Origin: Azospirillum griseum | Lineage (GTDB): Bacteria; Pseudomonadota; Alphaproteobacteria; Azospirillales; Azospirillaceae | Assembly: GCF_003966125.1 (NCBI RefSeq) | Contig: NZ_RXMA01000003.1 | Coordinates: 243,495-307,494 of the forward strand | Direction of reading: 5' to 3' | Length of the DNA: 64,000 bases | In this document: positions 54,466 through 64,000 of the stretch, one piece after another | Layout of the letters: every line of letters starts with the position of its first letter | Position numbering within the stretch: the stretch's first letter is position 1 | The notes under the pieces: generated by a model | Seen by the model: the letters and a program-made list of their open reading frames with translations, nothing else | What the model was told of the DNA's origin: nothing | Databases searched by the model: none | Translations under genes and position numbers: made by a program

Positions 54466-56112
54466 ATGGAACGCGAACCGCGCGAAGTCATGGAATATGA
54501 TGTCCTGATCGTCGGCGCCGGGCCGGCCGGTCTCAGCGCGGCGATCCGCCTGAGACAGCGCGCCGCCGAAGCCGGGCAGGAGATCAGCGTCTGCGTCATC
54601 GAAAAAGGCTCGGAGGTGGGGGCGCATCTGCTCTCCGGTGCCGTGTTCGAACCGCACGCCCTGGCGGAGCTGATCCCCGACTGGAAGGAAAAGGGCGCGC
54701 CCCTGACCACCCCGGCGCGGGAAGATCATTTCCTGTTCCTGACCGAGACGAAGGCGTTCAAATCGCCGATCACCCCGCCGCAGATGCACAATCACGGCAA
54801 TTACATCATCTCGCTGGGCAATCTGGCGCGCTGGCTGGCCACCCAGGCCGAAGAGCTGGGGGTGGAGATCTACCCCGGCTTCGCCGCCGCCGAGGTGCTG
54901 TATGACGAGACCGGTGCCGTCAAGGGCGTGGCCACCGGCGACATGGGCATCGGCAAGGACGGCGAGAGGACCGGCAACTACACGCCGGGCATGGAGCTGC
55001 ACGCCAAGCAGACCATCTTCGCCGAAGGCTGCCGGGGGTCGCTGACCAAGACCCTGTTCGAAAAATTCGATCTGCGCCGCGATTGCGATCACCAGACCTA
55101 TGGCCTGGGCATCAAGGAATTGTGGGAGATCGACCCGGCCAAGTCCAAGCCCGGCCTGATCGTCCACACCATCGGTTGGCCGATGGACACCAAGACCTAT
55201 GGCGGGTCGTGGCTCTATCACATGGAAGGCAATCTGGTGTCGGTCGGCTTCGTCGTTGGCCTGGATTACGCCAACCCGCATCTCAGCCCGTTCGAAGAGT
55301 TCCAGCGCTACAAGACCCACCCGGCGATCCGCCCGACCTTCGAGGGGGGCCGCCGCCTGTCCTATGGCGCGCGCGCGCTCAGCGAGGGTGGTTTCCAGTC
55401 GATCCCGAAGCTGACCTTCCCCGGTGGCGTCATCATCGGCGACTCGGCGGGTTTCCTGAACGTGCCGAAGATCAAGGGCAACCACACGGCGATGAAGTCC
55501 GGCATGGTCGCCGCCGAAGCGGTGTTCGACCATCTGACCAACGGGGCCAGCGGGCGCGAGGTGACGGAATACCCCGAACGCCTGAAGCAATCCTGGGTCT
55601 GGCCGGAGCTGGAGGCGGTGCGCAACATCCGTCCGGGCTTCCAAAAGGGGCTGTGGTTCGGCCTGATCAACGCCGGGTTCGAAACCGTCACCAAGGGCAA
55701 GGCCCCGTGGACGCTGAAGCACCACGCCGATCACACCGCCCTGGTCCGCGCCAGCGACGCGCCCAAGATCGCCTACCCCAAGCCCGATGGGAAGGTCAGC
55801 TTCGACCGGCTGTCGTCGGTCTATCTGTCCAACACCAACCACGAGGAAAACCAGCCCGCGCACCTGACGCTGAAGGATGCGGCGGTGCCGATCAGCGTCA
55901 ATCTGGCGCTCTACGACGCGCCGGAAACCCGCTATTGCCCGGCGGGCGTCTATGAGATCGTCCGCAACGAGGACAGCACCAACCCGCGCCTGCAGATCAA
56001 CGCGCAGAACTGCCTGCACTGCAAGACCTGCGACATCAAGGATCCGACCCAGAACATCCATTGGGTGGTCCCGGAGGGCAGCGGCGGCCCGAACTACCCC
56101 GGCGGCATGTAA
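54466..56112 (+). CDS. Electron transfer flavoprotein-ubiquinone oxidoreductase
   Basis: The 548-residue protein starts with the FAD-binding motif [20 protein letters not shown] (about 13-32). The C-terminal [4Fe-4S] domain has Cys in YCPAGVYE and [13 protein letters not shown] (about 490-526). Two conserved ETF-QO segments ([17 protein letters not shown] and [20 protein letters not shown]) are present. It passes electrons from reduced ETF, produced by acyl-CoA and other dehydrogenases, to the quinone pool. GAGGAC precedes the ATG at 54466. It ends in a clear terminator. Confidence 0.95.
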   Translation: MEREPREVMEYDVLIVGAGPAGLSAAIRLRQRAAEAGQEISVCVIEKGSEVGAHLLSGAVFEPHALAELIPDWKEKGAPLTTPAREDHFLFLTETKAFKSPITPPQMHNHGNYIISLGNLARWLATQAEELGVEIYPGFAAAEVLYDETGAVKGVATGDMGIGKDGERTGNYTPGMELHAKQTIFAEGCRGSLTKTLFEKFDLRRDCDHQTYGLGIKELWEIDPAKSKPGLIVHTIGWPMDTKTYGGSWLYHMEGNLVSVGFVVGLDYANPHLSPFEEFQRYKTHPAIRPTFEGGRRLSYGARALSEGGFQSIPKLTFPGGVIIGDSAGFLNVPKIKGNHTAMKSGMVAAEAVFDHLTNGASGREVTEYPERLKQSWVWPELEAVRNIRPGFQKGLWFGLINAGFETVTKGKAPWTLKHHADHTALVRASDAPKIAYPKPDGKVSFDRLSSVYLSNTNHEENQPAHLTLKDAAVPISVNLALYDAPETRYCPAGVYEIVRNEDSTNPRLQINAQNCLHCKTCDIKDPTQNIHWVVPEGSGGPNYPGGM

Positions 56113-56141
56113 ACCCCGGATTCGCGGCGGAATCGTCGACG

Positions 56142-56173
56142 AAACGGCGGGTGGGCGACCATCCGCCGTTTTT
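56142..56173 (+). terminator. Intrinsic terminator after ETF-QO
   Basis: AAACGGCGG (56142-56150) and CCGCCGTTT (56163-56171) form a 9-bp stem followed by T (to 56173). It lies 30 bp after the ETF-QO stop. Confidence 0.8.
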
Positions 56174-56521
56174 CATTCAGGGTCAGCCGCAATTGCGCGG
56201 CGGTGCGGCGGGTGTGAGCGTTTGCGCGTGGGAACGCTTGCCAGGGCGTTTTTGTCGCGTATCTTGTTGGTTGGACAAGCAAACTTTTCAAGGGGTGGCC
56301 TGGGCCGGTCCTGGCGGTCAATCGATATCAAAACAGATATCGAAAAAAGCAATATACGCATTTGACAGTTATCTCAAACCCATCGAATCTACGGCGACAA
56401 TCCGGCGCTCAACGGACAGTCCGTCCGCTCATCAATCGGGTGCCGGGACGGCGGTTTTGACATGGGTCCATCCCCCCTCTCCTTCGGCGAGAGGCGTCAT
56501 GCAACTGGGAGGAAGAATCTG
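56174..56521. promoter_or_regulatory. Regulatory region upstream of the sugar operon
   Basis: There is no gene here. Two inverted repeats stand out: CTTGT-7 bases-ACAAG (56263-56279) and the 8-bp arms TCGATATC/GATATCGA (56322-56343, 6-base spacer) in an AT-rich patch about 180 bp before chvE. They are candidate operators for a sugar-responsive regulator, which is not encoded in the window. Confidence 0.45.
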
Positions 56522-57598
56522 ATGAAGTCGTTCACGTCCGCATTGGCCGGCGTCGCCGTTGGTCTGTTTGCGCTCGCCGCCCCCTTCGTCGCGCCCGCGT
56601 CGGCGCAGGACAAGGGGACCATCGGCATTTCGATGCCGACCAAATCGTCGGCGCGTTGGATCGACGACGGCAACAACATGGTCAAGTCGGCCCAGGCCAA
56701 GGGCTACAAGACCGATCTGCAATACGCCGATGACGACATTCCCAACCAGCTCGCCCAGATCGAGAACATGGTGACGAAGAACGTCAAGGTTCTGGTGATC
56801 GCCGCCATCGACGGGACCACCCTGACCGACGTTCTGCACAAGGCGGCGGAAAAGGGCATCAAGGTCATCGCCTATGACCGCCTGATCCGTGGCTCGGCCG
56901 ACGTCAGCTACTACGCCACCTTCGACAACTTCCAGGTCGGCGTTCTCCAGGCCTCCTACATCGAAAAGGCGCTGGGGCTGAAGGAGGGCAAGGGGCCGTT
57001 CAACATCGAGCTGTTCGGCGGCTCGGCCGACGACAACAACGCCTTCTTCTTCTACAACGGGGCCATGTCGGTCCTGCAGCCCTACATCGACAGCGGCAAG
57101 CTGAAGGTCGGCAGCGGCCAGATGGGCATGGACAAGGTCGCCACCCTCCGTTGGGACGGCGCCGTCGCCCAGGCCCGCATGGACAACCTGCTGAGCGCCT
57201 ACTACACCAAGGCCCGCGTGGACGCCGTCCTGTCGCCCTATGACGGCCTGAGCATCGGCATCATCTCCTCGCTGAAGGGTGTCGGCTACGGCACGCCGTC
57301 GTTGCCGATGCCGGTGGTTACGGGCCAGGACGCCGAAATCCCGTCGGTCAAGTCGATCCTGGCCGGTGAGCAGCGCTCCACCGTCTACAAGGACACCCGC
57401 GAGCTGGCCAAGGTCACGGTCGGCATGGTCGATGCCCTGCTGGCCGGTGGCACCCCGGAAATCAACGACACCAAGACCTACGACAACGGCAAGAAGGTCG
57501 TCCCGGCCTATCTGCTGAAGCCGGTGTCGGTTGACGCGTCCAACTGGAAGCAGGTTCTGGTGGACGGCGGCTACTACAAGGAAAGCCAGATTCGCTGA
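56522..57598 (+). CDS. chvE: Periplasmic multiple-sugar-binding protein (ChvE/SbpA type)
   Basis: The 358-residue protein has a signal peptide (cleavage after SAQ-type sequence near 29) and a type I periplasmic-binding fold with [20 protein letters not shown] (about 34-53) and [15 protein letters not shown] near 172-186. It closely resembles ChvE of Agrobacterium and SbpA of Azospirillum, which bind L-arabinose, D-galactose, D-fucose and similar sugars for uptake and chemotaxis. GGAGGAAG precedes the ATG. It is the first gene of the sugar operon. Confidence 0.93.
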   Translation: MKSFTSALAGVAVGLFALAAPFVAPASAQDKGTIGISMPTKSSARWIDDGNNMVKSAQAKGYKTDLQYADDDIPNQLAQIENMVTKNVKVLVIAAIDGTTLTDVLHKAAEKGIKVIAYDRLIRGSADVSYYATFDNFQVGVLQASYIEKALGLKEGKGPFNIELFGGSADDNNAFFFYNGAMSVLQPYIDSGKLKVGSGQMGMDKVATLRWDGAVAQARMDNLLSAYYTKARVDAVLSPYDGLSIGIISSLKGVGYGTPSLPMPVVTGQDAEIPSVKSILAGEQRSTVYKDTRELAKVTVGMVDALLAGGTPEINDTKTYDNGKKVVPAYLLKPVSVDASNWKQVLVDGGYYKESQIR

Positions 57599-57692
57599 GT
57601 GACGGGGGTGGGGGCGTGTCCACCGGGCGCGCCCCCGCCGCTCCGCTGTTGAACGCCGGGTCGGCACACACCCGCCGGATCAAGGTCATCCG

Positions 57693-59258
57693 ATGAAACC
57701 ACTTCTCGAAATGCGCGGCATCACCAAGACGTTTCCGGGGGTCAAGGCCCTCGACAACGTCAATCTGTCGGTCCGCGACGGCGAAATCCACGCCCTGATC
57801 GGCGAAAACGGGGCCGGCAAATCCACCTTGATGAAGGTGTTGAGCGGGGTCTACCCGCACGGGTCCTACAGCGGCGAAATCCGCTTCCAAGATCAGGAGG
57901 TCGCGTTTCGCGGCATCCACGACAGCGAAAAGCTGGGCATCATCATCATTCACCAGGAACTGGCGCTGGTTCCCCTGCTGTCGATCACCGAGAATCTGTT
58001 TCTCGGCAACGAGCAGGCGACCAAGGGCGTCATCGACTGGTCGGCGGCCACCGTCCGGGCGCGCGAACTGCTGCGCATGGTCGGGCTTCAGGACTCGCCG
58101 GAAACGCTCATCACCAACATCGGCGTGGGCAAGCAGCAGCTGGTGGAAATCGCCAAGGCGCTGTCCAAAGAGGTCAAGCTCCTCATCCTCGACGAGCCGA
58201 CCGCCAGCCTGAACGAAAGCGACAGCGACGCCCTGCTGCGGTTGCTGCTGGAGTTCAAGGCGCGGGGCATCACGTCGATCCTGATTTCCCACAAGCTGAA
58301 CGAGATCGCCAAGGTCGCCGACCGCGTCACCATCCTGCGCGACGGCTCGACCGTGGAAACGCTGGATTGCCGCGACGAGCCGATCAGCCAGGACCGCATC
58401 ATCAAGGGCATGGTCGGGCGCGAGATCGCCGACCGTTATCCCAAGCGCACCACCACGCCGGGCGAATTGCTGCTGGAGGTGAAGGGCTGGAACGCCGACC
58501 ACCCGATCCACGCCGGTCGCCGCGTCGTCAAGGACGTGAACATCACCGTCCGCCGGGGCGAGGTGGTGGGCATCGCCGGTCTGATGGGGGCCGGGCGCAC
58601 CGAATTCGCCATGAGCCTGTTCGGCGGCTCCTATGGCCAGAACATCAGCGGCTCGGCCTATCTGAACGGGCGGGAGATCGACGTCTCCACCATCCGGCGG
58701 GCGATGCAGAGCGGTCTGGCCTACGCCACCGAAGACCGCAAGCATTACGGCCTCGTGCTCGACAACGACATCCGCCACAACATTTCGCTCGCCAACCTGA
58801 CCGGCGTGTCGAAAAACGGCGTGATCCATCACGAACGCGAGATCGAGATCGCCAACGAATACCGCAAGCGTCTGCGCATCCGCTGTTCCAGCGTGTTCCA
58901 GGAAACCGTCAATTTGTCGGGCGGCAACCAGCAAAAGGTCGTGCTCAGCAAATGGCTGTTCTCCGACCCGCAGGTGCTGATCCTGGACGAGCCGACGCGC
59001 GGCATCGACGTCGGCGCGAAGTATGAAATCTACACCATCGTCAACCAGCTGGTCGCCGAAGGGCGCGGCGTCATCCTGATTTCCTCGGAAATGCCCGAAC
59101 TGCTGGGCATCGCCGACCGGATTTACGTGATGAACGAAGGGGCCATGGTCGCGGAAATGCCCGCCGCCGGGGCCAGCCAGGAAAAGATCATGGAGGCCAT
59201 CATGTCCTCGACGGGCAGGACCTCCCACAGCACGCGGTCTCGGGAGATGACGCAATGA
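57693..59258 (+). CDS. gguA: Sugar ABC transporter ATP-binding protein (GguA/MmsA type)
   Basis: The 521-residue protein has two ATPase halves. The first has Walker [11 protein letters not shown] (about 36-45) and [15 protein letters not shown]; the second has a degenerate Walker A ([10 protein letters not shown]) and a normal LSGGNQQKV signature with [13 protein letters not shown]. This asymmetry is typical of CUT2 sugar transporters. It powers import of the sugar delivered by the binding protein. Its stop overlaps the permease start (ATGA). Confidence 0.93.
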   Translation: MKPLLEMRGITKTFPGVKALDNVNLSVRDGEIHALIGENGAGKSTLMKVLSGVYPHGSYSGEIRFQDQEVAFRGIHDSEKLGIIIIHQELALVPLLSITENLFLGNEQATKGVIDWSAATVRARELLRMVGLQDSPETLITNIGVGKQQLVEIAKALSKEVKLLILDEPTASLNESDSDALLRLLLEFKARGITSILISHKLNEIAKVADRVTILRDGSTVETLDCRDEPISQDRIIKGMVGREIADRYPKRTTTPGELLLEVKGWNADHPIHAGRRVVKDVNITVRRGEVVGIAGLMGAGRTEFAMSLFGGSYGQNISGSAYLNGREIDVSTIRRAMQSGLAYATEDRKHYGLVLDNDIRHNISLANLTGVSKNGVIHHEREIEIANEYRKRLRIRCSSVFQETVNLSGGNQQKVVLSKWLFSDPQVLILDEPTRGIDVGAKYEIYTIVNQLVAEGRGVILISSEMPELLGIADRIYVMNEGAMVAEMPAAGASQEKIMEAIMSSTGRTSHSTRSREMTQ

Positions 59259-60451
59259 GCGCTGAACTCAACATGCCGGCTCCGGCCAAAAAGGCCACGA
59301 TGGCGCATTTCGTCAAAAGCCACCTGCGCGATTACGGCATGCTGATCTCGCTGCTGGCCATCGTCGCCTTCTTCCAATACATGACCGACGGCACGCTGCT
59401 GCGGCCGCTGAACCTGACCAATCTGGTGCTTCAGAACAGCTACATCGTCATCATGGCGTTGGGCATGCTGCTGGTCATCGTCGCCGGTCACATCGACCTG
59501 TCGGTCGGCTCCATCGTCGGCTTCATCGGCGCGCTCGCCGCCATTCTGATGGTGCAGTACCACCTGCATTTCATCCCCACGACCATCATCTGTCTGCTGG
59601 CCGGTGCGGCCATCGGGGCGGCGCAAGGCTATTGGGTCGCCTATTTCCGCATCCCGTCCTTCATCGTGACGCTGGCGGGCATGCTGGTCTTCCGTGGTCT
59701 CAGCCTGGCCTTGCTGGCCGGTCAGTCGATCGGCCCCTTCCCGGTGGAGTTCCAGCGCCTCAGCTCCGGGTTCATCCCGGATGTCTTCGCGATGGAAGGC
59801 TATCACCTGACGACGCTGCTGCTGTGCGTGGCCACGCCGCTGATCCTGGTCGGGCTGAACGTCGCCGCCCGCATCCGCCGCCACCGCTTCGCCATCGAAC
59901 AGGAACCGTTGGCGCTGTTCATCGGCAAGAACATCACCTTCTTCGCGGTGATGGCCTACATCGGCTCGCTGCTGGCGACCTACAAGGGGCTGCCGAACGT
60001 TCTGATCATCATGGTCGTGCTGATCGGGCTGTACGCCTTCATCACCCGCGACACGACGATCGGGCGGCGCATCTACGCGCTGGGCGGCAACGAGAAGGCG
60101 GCCAAGCTGTCGGGCATCGACACCCGCCGTCTCAGCTTCTACACCTTCGTCAACATGGGCGTTCTGGCCGCGCTGGCCGGTCTGATCTTCGCCGCCCGTC
60201 TGAACACCGCGACCCCCAAGGCGGGCGTGTCCTTCGAGCTGGACGTGATCGCCGCCTGCTTCATCGGCGGGGCCTCGGCCTCCGGCGGCGTCGGCAAGGT
60301 GACGGGAGCGGTGATCGGGGCCTTCATCATGGGTGTGATGAACAACGGCATGTCGATCATCGGCATCGGCATCGACTGGCAGCAGGTGATCAAGGGTTTG
60401 GTCCTGCTCGCCGCCGTGTTCTTCGACGTCTACAACAAGGGCAAGTCGTAA
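59255..60451 (+). CDS. gguB: Sugar ABC transporter permease (GguB/MmsB type)
   Basis: The 398-residue protein has about ten membrane helices and the CUT2 permease patterns [17 protein letters not shown] (about 72-88), [20 protein letters not shown] (about 144-163) and [20 protein letters not shown] (about 270-289). It forms the membrane channel of the transporter with gguA and chvE. It starts inside the gguA stop codon. Confidence 0.93.
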   Translation: MSAELNMPAPAKKATMAHFVKSHLRDYGMLISLLAIVAFFQYMTDGTLLRPLNLTNLVLQNSYIVIMALGMLLVIVAGHIDLSVGSIVGFIGALAAILMVQYHLHFIPTTIICLLAGAAIGAAQGYWVAYFRIPSFIVTLAGMLVFRGLSLALLAGQSIGPFPVEFQRLSSGFIPDVFAMEGYHLTTLLLCVATPLILVGLNVAARIRRHRFAIEQEPLALFIGKNITFFAVMAYIGSLLATYKGLPNVLIIMVVLIGLYAFITRDTTIGRRIYALGGNEKAAKLSGIDTRRLSFYTFVNMGVLAALAGLIFAARLNTATPKAGVSFELDVIAACFIGGASASGGVGKVTGAVIGAFIMGVMNNGMSIIGIGIDWQQVIKGLVLLAAVFFDVYNKGKS

Positions 60452-60525
60452 GCCGCGTCCCTGCGGCGGGGGCGGTCGGCCCGCCCCCCATCGGCTTCCC
60501 ACCGCGTGCATTGGAATAGGTCATC

Positions 60526-61467
60526 ATGAGCAAACCGACCCTCGGGCTTGTCGGCGTGGGCAAGATCGCGCGCGACCAGCATTTGCCCTCCATCGCCGAA
60601 ACCGACCTGTTCGACCTGGTCGCGCTGGTCAGCACCTCGGGGGCCGCCGTGCCCGGCCTGCCGACCTTCGCCACCCAGGCGGAGATGTTCGCGGCCTTCC
60701 CGACGCTCGACGCTGTGGCGCTCTGCACCCCGCCCAGCGTCCGCCACGCGCTGACGGTGGAAGCCCTGCGGGCGGGCAAGCACACGCTGATCGAAAAGCC
60801 CCCGGCGGCCACCGTGTCGGAGCTTCAGGATCTGGTGGACGAGGCCAGGCGCGCCGACCGCTGCCTGTTCGCCACCTGGCATTCCCAGTTCAACCCCGCC
60901 GTGGACGCGGCGCGCGACCTGCTGGCCGCCGGTGGCGTCCAATCGGTCGCGGTGACGTGGCGGGAGGATGTGCGGCGCTGGCATCCCGGCCAGGATTGGA
61001 TCTTCGCGGCGGGCGGCTTCGGCGTGTTCGATCCGGGCATCAACGCCCTGTCGATCCTGACCCGCATCCTGCCGACCCGCATCTTCGTCCAGGCCGCCGA
61101 CCTGCTGGTCCCGGCAAACCGCGACACCCCGATCGAAGCGCGGCTGGCGTTCCGCCCGGCGTCGGACGCCATCCGTGGCCCGGTGACGGCGCATTTCGAT
61201 TTCCTCCAGGAAGGGGAACAGACCTGGAGCATCGCCATTGAGATGGTGGACGGTCGCCGCCTGGATTTGACGCGTGGCGGGACTGTTCTGGCGGTGGATG
61301 GGGTGGTGACGGTGTCCGAACCCGACACCGAATACCGCCGGATCTACCGCCGTTTCCGCGATCTGGTCGACCGCAACGCCAGCGATGTGGACGCCGCCCC
61401 GCTGCATCTGATCGCCGACGCCTATTCGGTGGGCCGCCGCCGGACGGTTGCCGCGTTCGACTGGTAA
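60526..61467 (+). CDS. araA: L-arabinose/D-galactose 1-dehydrogenase (Gfo/Idh/MocA family)
   Basis: The 313-residue protein has an N-terminal Rossmann fold ([18 protein letters not shown], about 6-23), the family EKP motif (IEKPPAAT near 90-97) and a C-terminal Gfo/Idh domain with [20 protein letters not shown]. It resembles the NAD(P)-dependent L-arabinose 1-dehydrogenase of Azospirillum brasilense, first step of the non-phosphorylative arabinose pathway, and bacterial D-galactose dehydrogenases. The uptake genes before it and arabinonate dehydratase after it support the arabinose role. Confidence 0.87.
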   Translation: MSKPTLGLVGVGKIARDQHLPSIAETDLFDLVALVSTSGAAVPGLPTFATQAEMFAAFPTLDAVALCTPPSVRHALTVEALRAGKHTLIEKPPAATVSELQDLVDEARRADRCLFATWHSQFNPAVDAARDLLAAGGVQSVAVTWREDVRRWHPGQDWIFAAGGFGVFDPGINALSILTRILPTRIFVQAADLLVPANRDTPIEARLAFRPASDAIRGPVTAHFDFLQEGEQTWSIAIEMVDGRRLDLTRGGTVLAVDGVVTVSEPDTEYRRIYRRFRDLVDRNASDVDAAPLHLIADAYSVGRRRTVAAFDW

Positions 61468-61502
61468 CACGGTCGTTCATCTCGACGAAGGACGTGAGTG
61501 CC

Positions 61503-63512
61503 ATGACCCTCTTCAACGGATTGCGCGTTGGCCCTCGGATCGCCGCCGGGAGCGCTGGCATCCTGCTGTTTCTGGTCGCCGTGGCCGGAATCGGCGTTTC
61601 CGGCCTGTCGGAAACCGGAGAGGTCGTGGACACCTATGGCGCGTTGGGCAAGCGCACCAACGATCTGGGGCGGATGCAGACGCTGATGCTCGACATGCGG
61701 CTGAAATCCACCGCCTTCCTGTTGAACGGGAAGGAGGAGGACGCGGCGGCGGTCCAGGGGCTGGCGGCGGAGGCCACGGCGCTGATCGGCCAAACCCTGG
61801 CAACCGCCGACGATCCGGCGCTGCGCGACACCGCTGGCAAGATGAGCGAGGAGATGACGCGTTACCGCGACACCTTCGCGGCGGTCCAGGCGGCGCACGC
61901 CGAACGGGTCGCGGCGGCGGCGGAGGTGGCGAAGCTCGGCTCCCGTCTGCAAACCAGCCTCAACACCATCGTCAGCGGGGCCAAGACCGCCGGGGATCTG
62001 GAGGCGTTGTTTCTGGCCAGCCAGTCGATGACGAATTTCCAATCCGCCCGCATCGTCGGGGGGCGCTATCTGGCCGAAGGATCCGCCGGTCTGGCCGCCG
62101 CCACCCGCGCGGAGCTGAAGAACGCGACGCAGAAGGGGGAGGCGATGGTCGCCACCCTGACCGATCCCGGTCGCCGCAGCCTCGCCACCGTCTTCCTCAA
62201 GAGCCTCGCGGGCTATGGCGCGGAGTTCGACAAGCTGGTCGCCGCCACCAGCCGCCGCGACGAGCTGGTCGAAAACACGCTGCTGCCGTTGGGAACCACG
62301 GTCGGCGATCAGGCCCGCGCCCTGACGGAGCAGGGGGTGGAGCGGGTGCGCACGCTGCGCGACGACACCATGGATTTCATCGCCGGATCGCGCCGCACCC
62401 TGATCGCGGCGTCGGCGGGCGGGCTGTTGCTGGGCTTTCTCGCCGCGCTGCTGATCGGGCGCAGCCTGTCCCGCCCGGTGGTGGCGATGACCACGGCGAT
62501 GACCCGCTTGGCCGAAGGCGAACGCGCCGTCGAGGTGCCGGGGCTGGAGCGCGGCGACGAGATCGGCGGCATGGCCAAGGCGGTGGCGGTGTTCAAGACC
62601 AAGCTGGTCGAGGCCGACCGCATGGCCGCCGAACAGGAACGCCAGCACGAGCAGGCCCGCCGCCGCGCCGAACGCATCGACCGTCTGGCCCAGGAGTTCG
62701 ACCGGCTGGCGGTGGAATCGCTGGGCCGTGTTTCGGACGCCGCCGGGCAGTTGCAGAGCACGGCCGACGGCATCCTGACCGCCACCCGCCAGACCACCCA
62801 GCAGGCCGACGCGGTGGCCAAGGCGTCGAACGAGGCGACCGGCAACGTGGAAACCGTCGCCGCCGCCGCCGAAGAGCTGTCGGTCTCCATCGCCCAGATC
62901 GGCCAGCAGGTGGCGCACAGCACGCAGGTGGCCGAACAGGCGGTGTCCATCGCCCGCGTCACCGACAACACGGTGCGCGGCCTGACCGACGCCGCCCGCC
63001 AGATCGGCGACGTGGTGCAGCTCATCAACGGCATCGCCAGCCAAACCAACCTGCTGGCGTTGAACGCCACCATCGAGGCCGCCCGCGCGGGCGAGGCCGG
63101 GCGCGGATTCGCCGTGGTCGCCAACGAGGTCAAGAGCCTTGCAGCCCAAACGGCGAAGGCCACCGAGGACATCAGCGGCCAGATCGCCGCCATCCAGCGG
63201 GTCAGCGCCGACGCCGCAACGGCGATCACCGAGATCGGTCGGGTCATCGGCGAGGTCAACGACATTTCCAACAGCATCGCCGCGTCGATCAGCGAACAGC
63301 GCGCGGCGACGCAGGAAATCAGCAGCAACATCCAGCGGGCCGCGCGCGGCACGCAGGATGTGCGCGACAACATCGCCGGGGTGGCGGGGGCGTTTTCCGC
63401 CACCGGCGACGCGTCGCAACGGGTCTGGCAGGCGGCGGACGGGCTGTCGAGCGAGGCGACCGAGCTGCGGGGCCGCGTGTCCCATTTCCTGGCCGAGATG
63501 CGGGCGGCCTGA
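61503..63512 (+). CDS. Membrane chemoreceptor (MCP) in the sugar operon
   Basis: The 669-residue protein has TM1 near 15-36, a helical periplasmic domain (about 40-290), TM2 near 298-320, HAMP and a signalling domain with [20 protein letters not shown]. The ATG at 61503 has AAGGAC upstream; a GTG nine bases earlier is too close. Placed between the sugar dehydrogenase and the dehydratase, it is the likely receptor that reads the sugar-loaded ChvE-type protein. The helical sensor could also bind ligand directly. The coupling is inferred from the operon. Confidence 0.9.
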   Translation: MTLFNGLRVGPRIAAGSAGILLFLVAVAGIGVSGLSETGEVVDTYGALGKRTNDLGRMQTLMLDMRLKSTAFLLNGKEEDAAAVQGLAAEATALIGQTLATADDPALRDTAGKMSEEMTRYRDTFAAVQAAHAERVAAAAEVAKLGSRLQTSLNTIVSGAKTAGDLEALFLASQSMTNFQSARIVGGRYLAEGSAGLAAATRAELKNATQKGEAMVATLTDPGRRSLATVFLKSLAGYGAEFDKLVAATSRRDELVENTLLPLGTTVGDQARALTEQGVERVRTLRDDTMDFIAGSRRTLIAASAGGLLLGFLAALLIGRSLSRPVVAMTTAMTRLAEGERAVEVPGLERGDEIGGMAKAVAVFKTKLVEADRMAAEQERQHEQARRRAERIDRLAQEFDRLAVESLGRVSDAAGQLQSTADGILTATRQTTQQADAVAKASNEATGNVETVAAAAEELSVSIAQIGQQVAHSTQVAEQAVSIARVTDNTVRGLTDAARQIGDVVQLINGIASQTNLLALNATIEAARAGEAGRGFAVVANEVKSLAAQTAKATEDISGQIAAIQRVSADAATAITEIGRVIGEVNDISNSIAASISEQRAATQEISSNIQRAARGTQDVRDNIAGVAGAFSATGDASQRVWQAADGLSSEATELRGRVSHFLAEMRAA

Positions 63513-63625
63513 CGCCCAACCGCAACCGGCCTTCATCCCACCATCGGCGACCGTCCGGACCCCATCGGCGGCGCGCCCAACAACGACGACACTGGCAACC
63601 CGAGATGTCCGACAAGGAGCACTCC

Positions 63626-64000
63626 ATGTCCCACCCCACCAACCCCGCATCCGCTTTTGGCGACGATTCCACGGCGACCGAGGGCAAGCGGCTGCGGTCG
63701 CGCGCGTGGTTCGACAACCCCAGCAACCCCGACATGACGGCGCTCTATCTGGAACGCTATCTGAATTTCGGGCTGACGCGCGAGGAGCTGCAATCGGGCG
63801 CGCCGATCATCGGCATCGCGCAGACCGGTTCGGACCTCAGCCCCTGCAACCGTCACCATCTGGTTCTGGCCGAACGGCTGCGCGAAGGCATCCGCACGGC
63901 GGGCGGCATCGCCATTGAATTTCCGGTCCACCCGATCCAGGAAACCGGCAAGCGCCCCACCGCCTCGCTCGACCGCAATCTGGCCTATCTCGGGCTGGTC
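63626..64000 (+). CDS. araC: L-arabinonate dehydratase, IlvD/Edd family (truncated by window edge)
   Basis: The first 125 residues are visible. [20 protein letters not shown] (about 28-47) and [16 protein letters not shown] (about 64-79) with the cluster-binding Cys are characteristic of the sugar-acid dehydratases of the IlvD/Edd family, such as L-arabinonate and D-xylonate dehydratases. AAGGAG lies six bases before the ATG. It converts L-arabinonate to 2-keto-3-deoxy-arabinonate. The remainder lies beyond 64000. Confidence 0.88.
   Translation, partial: MSHPTNPASAFGDDSTATEGKRLRSRAWFDNPSNPDMTALYLERYLNFGLTREELQSGAPIIGIAQTGSDLSPCNRHHLVLAERLREGIRTAGGIAIEFPVHPIQETGKRPTASLDRNLAYLGLV

Overview
The window is 64 kb of high-GC alphaproteobacterial chromosome, most likely from Azospirillum or a close Rhodospirillales relative. 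The evidence is the codon bias, the rluD-rpoH pair, and a periplasmic sugar-binding/ABC/L-arabinose dehydrogenase/arabinonate dehydratase cluster of the type known from Azospirillum brasilense. This placement is inferred from gene content and was not tested by phylogeny.

Bases 1-16080 and 31935-64000 are ordinary chromosome. The left part holds an MMPL/RND transporter with a YCF48-like partner and a convergent XylR/DmpR-type sigma-54 activator; a serine hydrolase coupled to a soluble chemoreceptor; a vanillate demethylase cluster (vanA, GntR regulator, vanB) with TGTATACA palindromes upstream; an AlkX/YcaQ-like glycosylase; an Lrp regulator; rpoH, rluD and a DUF6476-like protein; a threonine aldolase; and tRNA-Glu(CTC). 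The right part holds fatty-acid/aromatic acyl-CoA genes (enoyl-CoA hydratase, thiolase, TetR, FadH-like reductase), a Cache chemoreceptor, RlpA, a LysR/GMC oxidoreductase locus, and an assortment of transporter, AraC, arginase-like, TPR, kinase, MoaB, lytic transglycosylase, UDG and ETF-QO genes. It ends with a sugar operon: chvE-type binding protein, MmsA/MmsB-type ABC transporter, L-arabinose/D-galactose 1-dehydrogenase, chemoreceptor, and the start of an L-arabinonate dehydratase. Uptake, the first oxidation step, dehydration and chemotaxis for the same sugars are therefore encoded together.

Between them lies a 15.1-kb integrated element, 16139-31289. It is bounded by a 19-bp direct repeat made from the 3' end of tRNA-Glu. 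It carries two tandem tyrosine recombinases (the second with a frameshift near its N-terminus), a broken hsdS relic, an AT-rich two-gene module (predicted PD-(D/E)xK-like nuclease plus HerA-type ATPase), a serine resolvase with a possible res site, an HUH-type Rep protein with a candidate antisense RNA in its leader, a MobA/MobL relaxase with an IncQ-like oriT, a mobilization accessory gene, a compact five-gene operon of unknown function, and a 0.6-kb non-coding end packed with palindromes. It looks like a plasmid-derived integrative and mobilizable element whose cargo is antiphage or anti-plasmid defence. The nuclease-HerA pair is the best candidate for a poorly described system. A chemoreceptor relic lies just outside the right attachment site.
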